Below are positions 40,237 through 40,435 of a DNA stretch of 40,435 bases, piece after piece; positions within the stretch are counted from its first letter, which is position 1; each line of letters begins with the position of its first letter. A model generated the notes under the pieces. The model was not told the origin of the DNA, did no database searches, and was given only the letters and a program-made list of their open reading frames with translations. The DNA comes from a virus: IMG/VR virus record IMGVR_UViG_3300019885_000001, positions 1 to 40,435 of that record. One strand, given 5' to 3'. Made by a program: the position numbers and the translations under genes.

Positions 40237-40245
40237 ATTATATCA
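40237..40245 (-). promoter_or_regulatory. Extended -10 promoter, near-leaderless
   Basis: Minus strand TGATATAAT: an extended -10 (TG, one base, TATAAT). No good -35. The expected start of transcription is about 7 bases before the ATG at 40222. Confidence 0.5.
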
Positions 40246-40265
40246 TATTAAGAGGAGGAGAAATT

Positions 40266-40435
40266 ATGCCGAAAGTTATCTGTGATTTTTGCTTAAAGCC
40301 CGTCAAACCCGGAGAGGTAACAGAGAAGATCGGCCCCTACTTATTCCATTCTCCCACCTGCGCTTCTGAGTGGCATCGCATGCGCCAGCAAGCCGACCGC
40401 TTAACTTGGCGGCATCCTGCAAAGGAGACAGAGTA
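40266..40435 (+). CDS. Zinc-binding miniprotein, 56 codons seen (stop lies beyond the window end)
   Basis: MPKVICDFCLKPVKPGEV starts after a strong AGGAGG site. Zinc ligands are CDFC (residues 6-9) and FHSPTC (27-32), then EWHRMRQQADRLTW. It lies mostly in the 150-bp terminal repeat; in the left copy its stop TAA overlaps the ATG of the 151-330 gene. It is a close paralogue of the 801-977 protein. Divergent from the 39785 gene. Confidence 0.75.
   Translation, partial: MPKVICDFCLKPVKPGEVTEKIGPYLFHSPTCASEWHRMRQQADRLTWRHPAKETE
40286..40435. repeat. Right copy of the 150-bp terminal direct repeat
   Basis: Aligns to 1-150 with mismatches at 40297, 40420 and 40429. See the left copy for interpretation. 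If the two are merged, the genome unit is 40285 bases. Confidence 0.85.

Noticed and set aside
1-40435. Stop-codon recoding (TGA or TAG read as an amino acid)
   Set aside because: TGA, TAA and TAG all terminate clear genes, for example TGA after the large terminase.
1-40435. CRISPR array, IS element or integrase
   Set aside because: No spaced direct-repeat series, transposase or recombinase motif was seen. The only mobile genes are the HNH endonucleases.

Overview
This window looks like one essentially complete tailed-phage genome of about 40.3 kb. Its first 150 bases recur at its end (40286-40435) with three mismatches, so the contig probably closes into a circle or carries a terminal repeat. 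The order terminase, portal, scaffold, capsid, tail proteins, ejection proteins, fibre and lysis genes, with no sheath, tube or obvious tape-measure gene, suggests a short-tailed (podovirus-like) virus. TGA, TAA and TAG all end genes, so there is no sign of stop-codon recoding. Strong AGGAGG-type ribosome sites and TTGACA-17-TAnnnT promoters point to an ordinary bacterial host. The host itself cannot be named; some fibre phrases resemble proteins common in metagenomic phages and Patescibacteria, which is only an impression.

Layout. (1) 602-4437 is a leftward, very tightly packed operon of about 17 mostly tiny genes: zinc-binding miniproteins, one-helix membrane peptides, a small helix-turn-helix protein and one 294-residue protein that may act in single-strand annealing. 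(2) 4438-4892 has no gene. It holds a cluster of RNA-like hairpins, including an interleaved, pseudoknot-capable set, directly before the terminase genes. (3) 4893-10462 is the packaging and head module on the plus strand. (4) 11334-20827 is a 9.5-kb carbohydrate island in the late operon: nine glycosyltransferases or glycosyltransferase-like proteins plus three sugar-nucleotide enzymes (a GDP-mannose 3,5-epimerase homologue, a DegT-family enzyme with His in place of the catalytic Lys, and an RmlD-like reductase). (5) 20832-30487 encodes coiled-coil, tail and ejection proteins; one carries a putative ADP-ribosyltransferase domain. (6) 30670-36376 encodes a 1682-residue collagen-containing fibre with a beta-propeller region and a second virion protein. 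(7) 36390-39003 is a lysis-type cassette with an M23 peptidase and several small membrane proteins. (8) 39240-40222 is a leftward pair of unknown genes with a consensus promoter, an operator-like palindrome and terminators. Across the contig junction a rightward pair of zinc-binding miniproteins (40266 to 330) faces a homologous leftward pair (977 to 602).

How it may work. No DNA polymerase, primase, helicase, integrase or RNA polymerase is visible, so replication and transcription probably rely on the host. The glycosylation island lies between capsid and tail genes and its genes overlap by ATGA-type junctions, so it is probably made late with the virion. The simplest reading is that the phage builds an unusual GDP-linked sugar and adds a branched glycan to its own particle; modification of a host surface glycan is the main alternative. 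Three free-standing HNH endonuclease genes of different types (10547, 17641, 21505) interrupt the late operon and look like separate mobile insertions.
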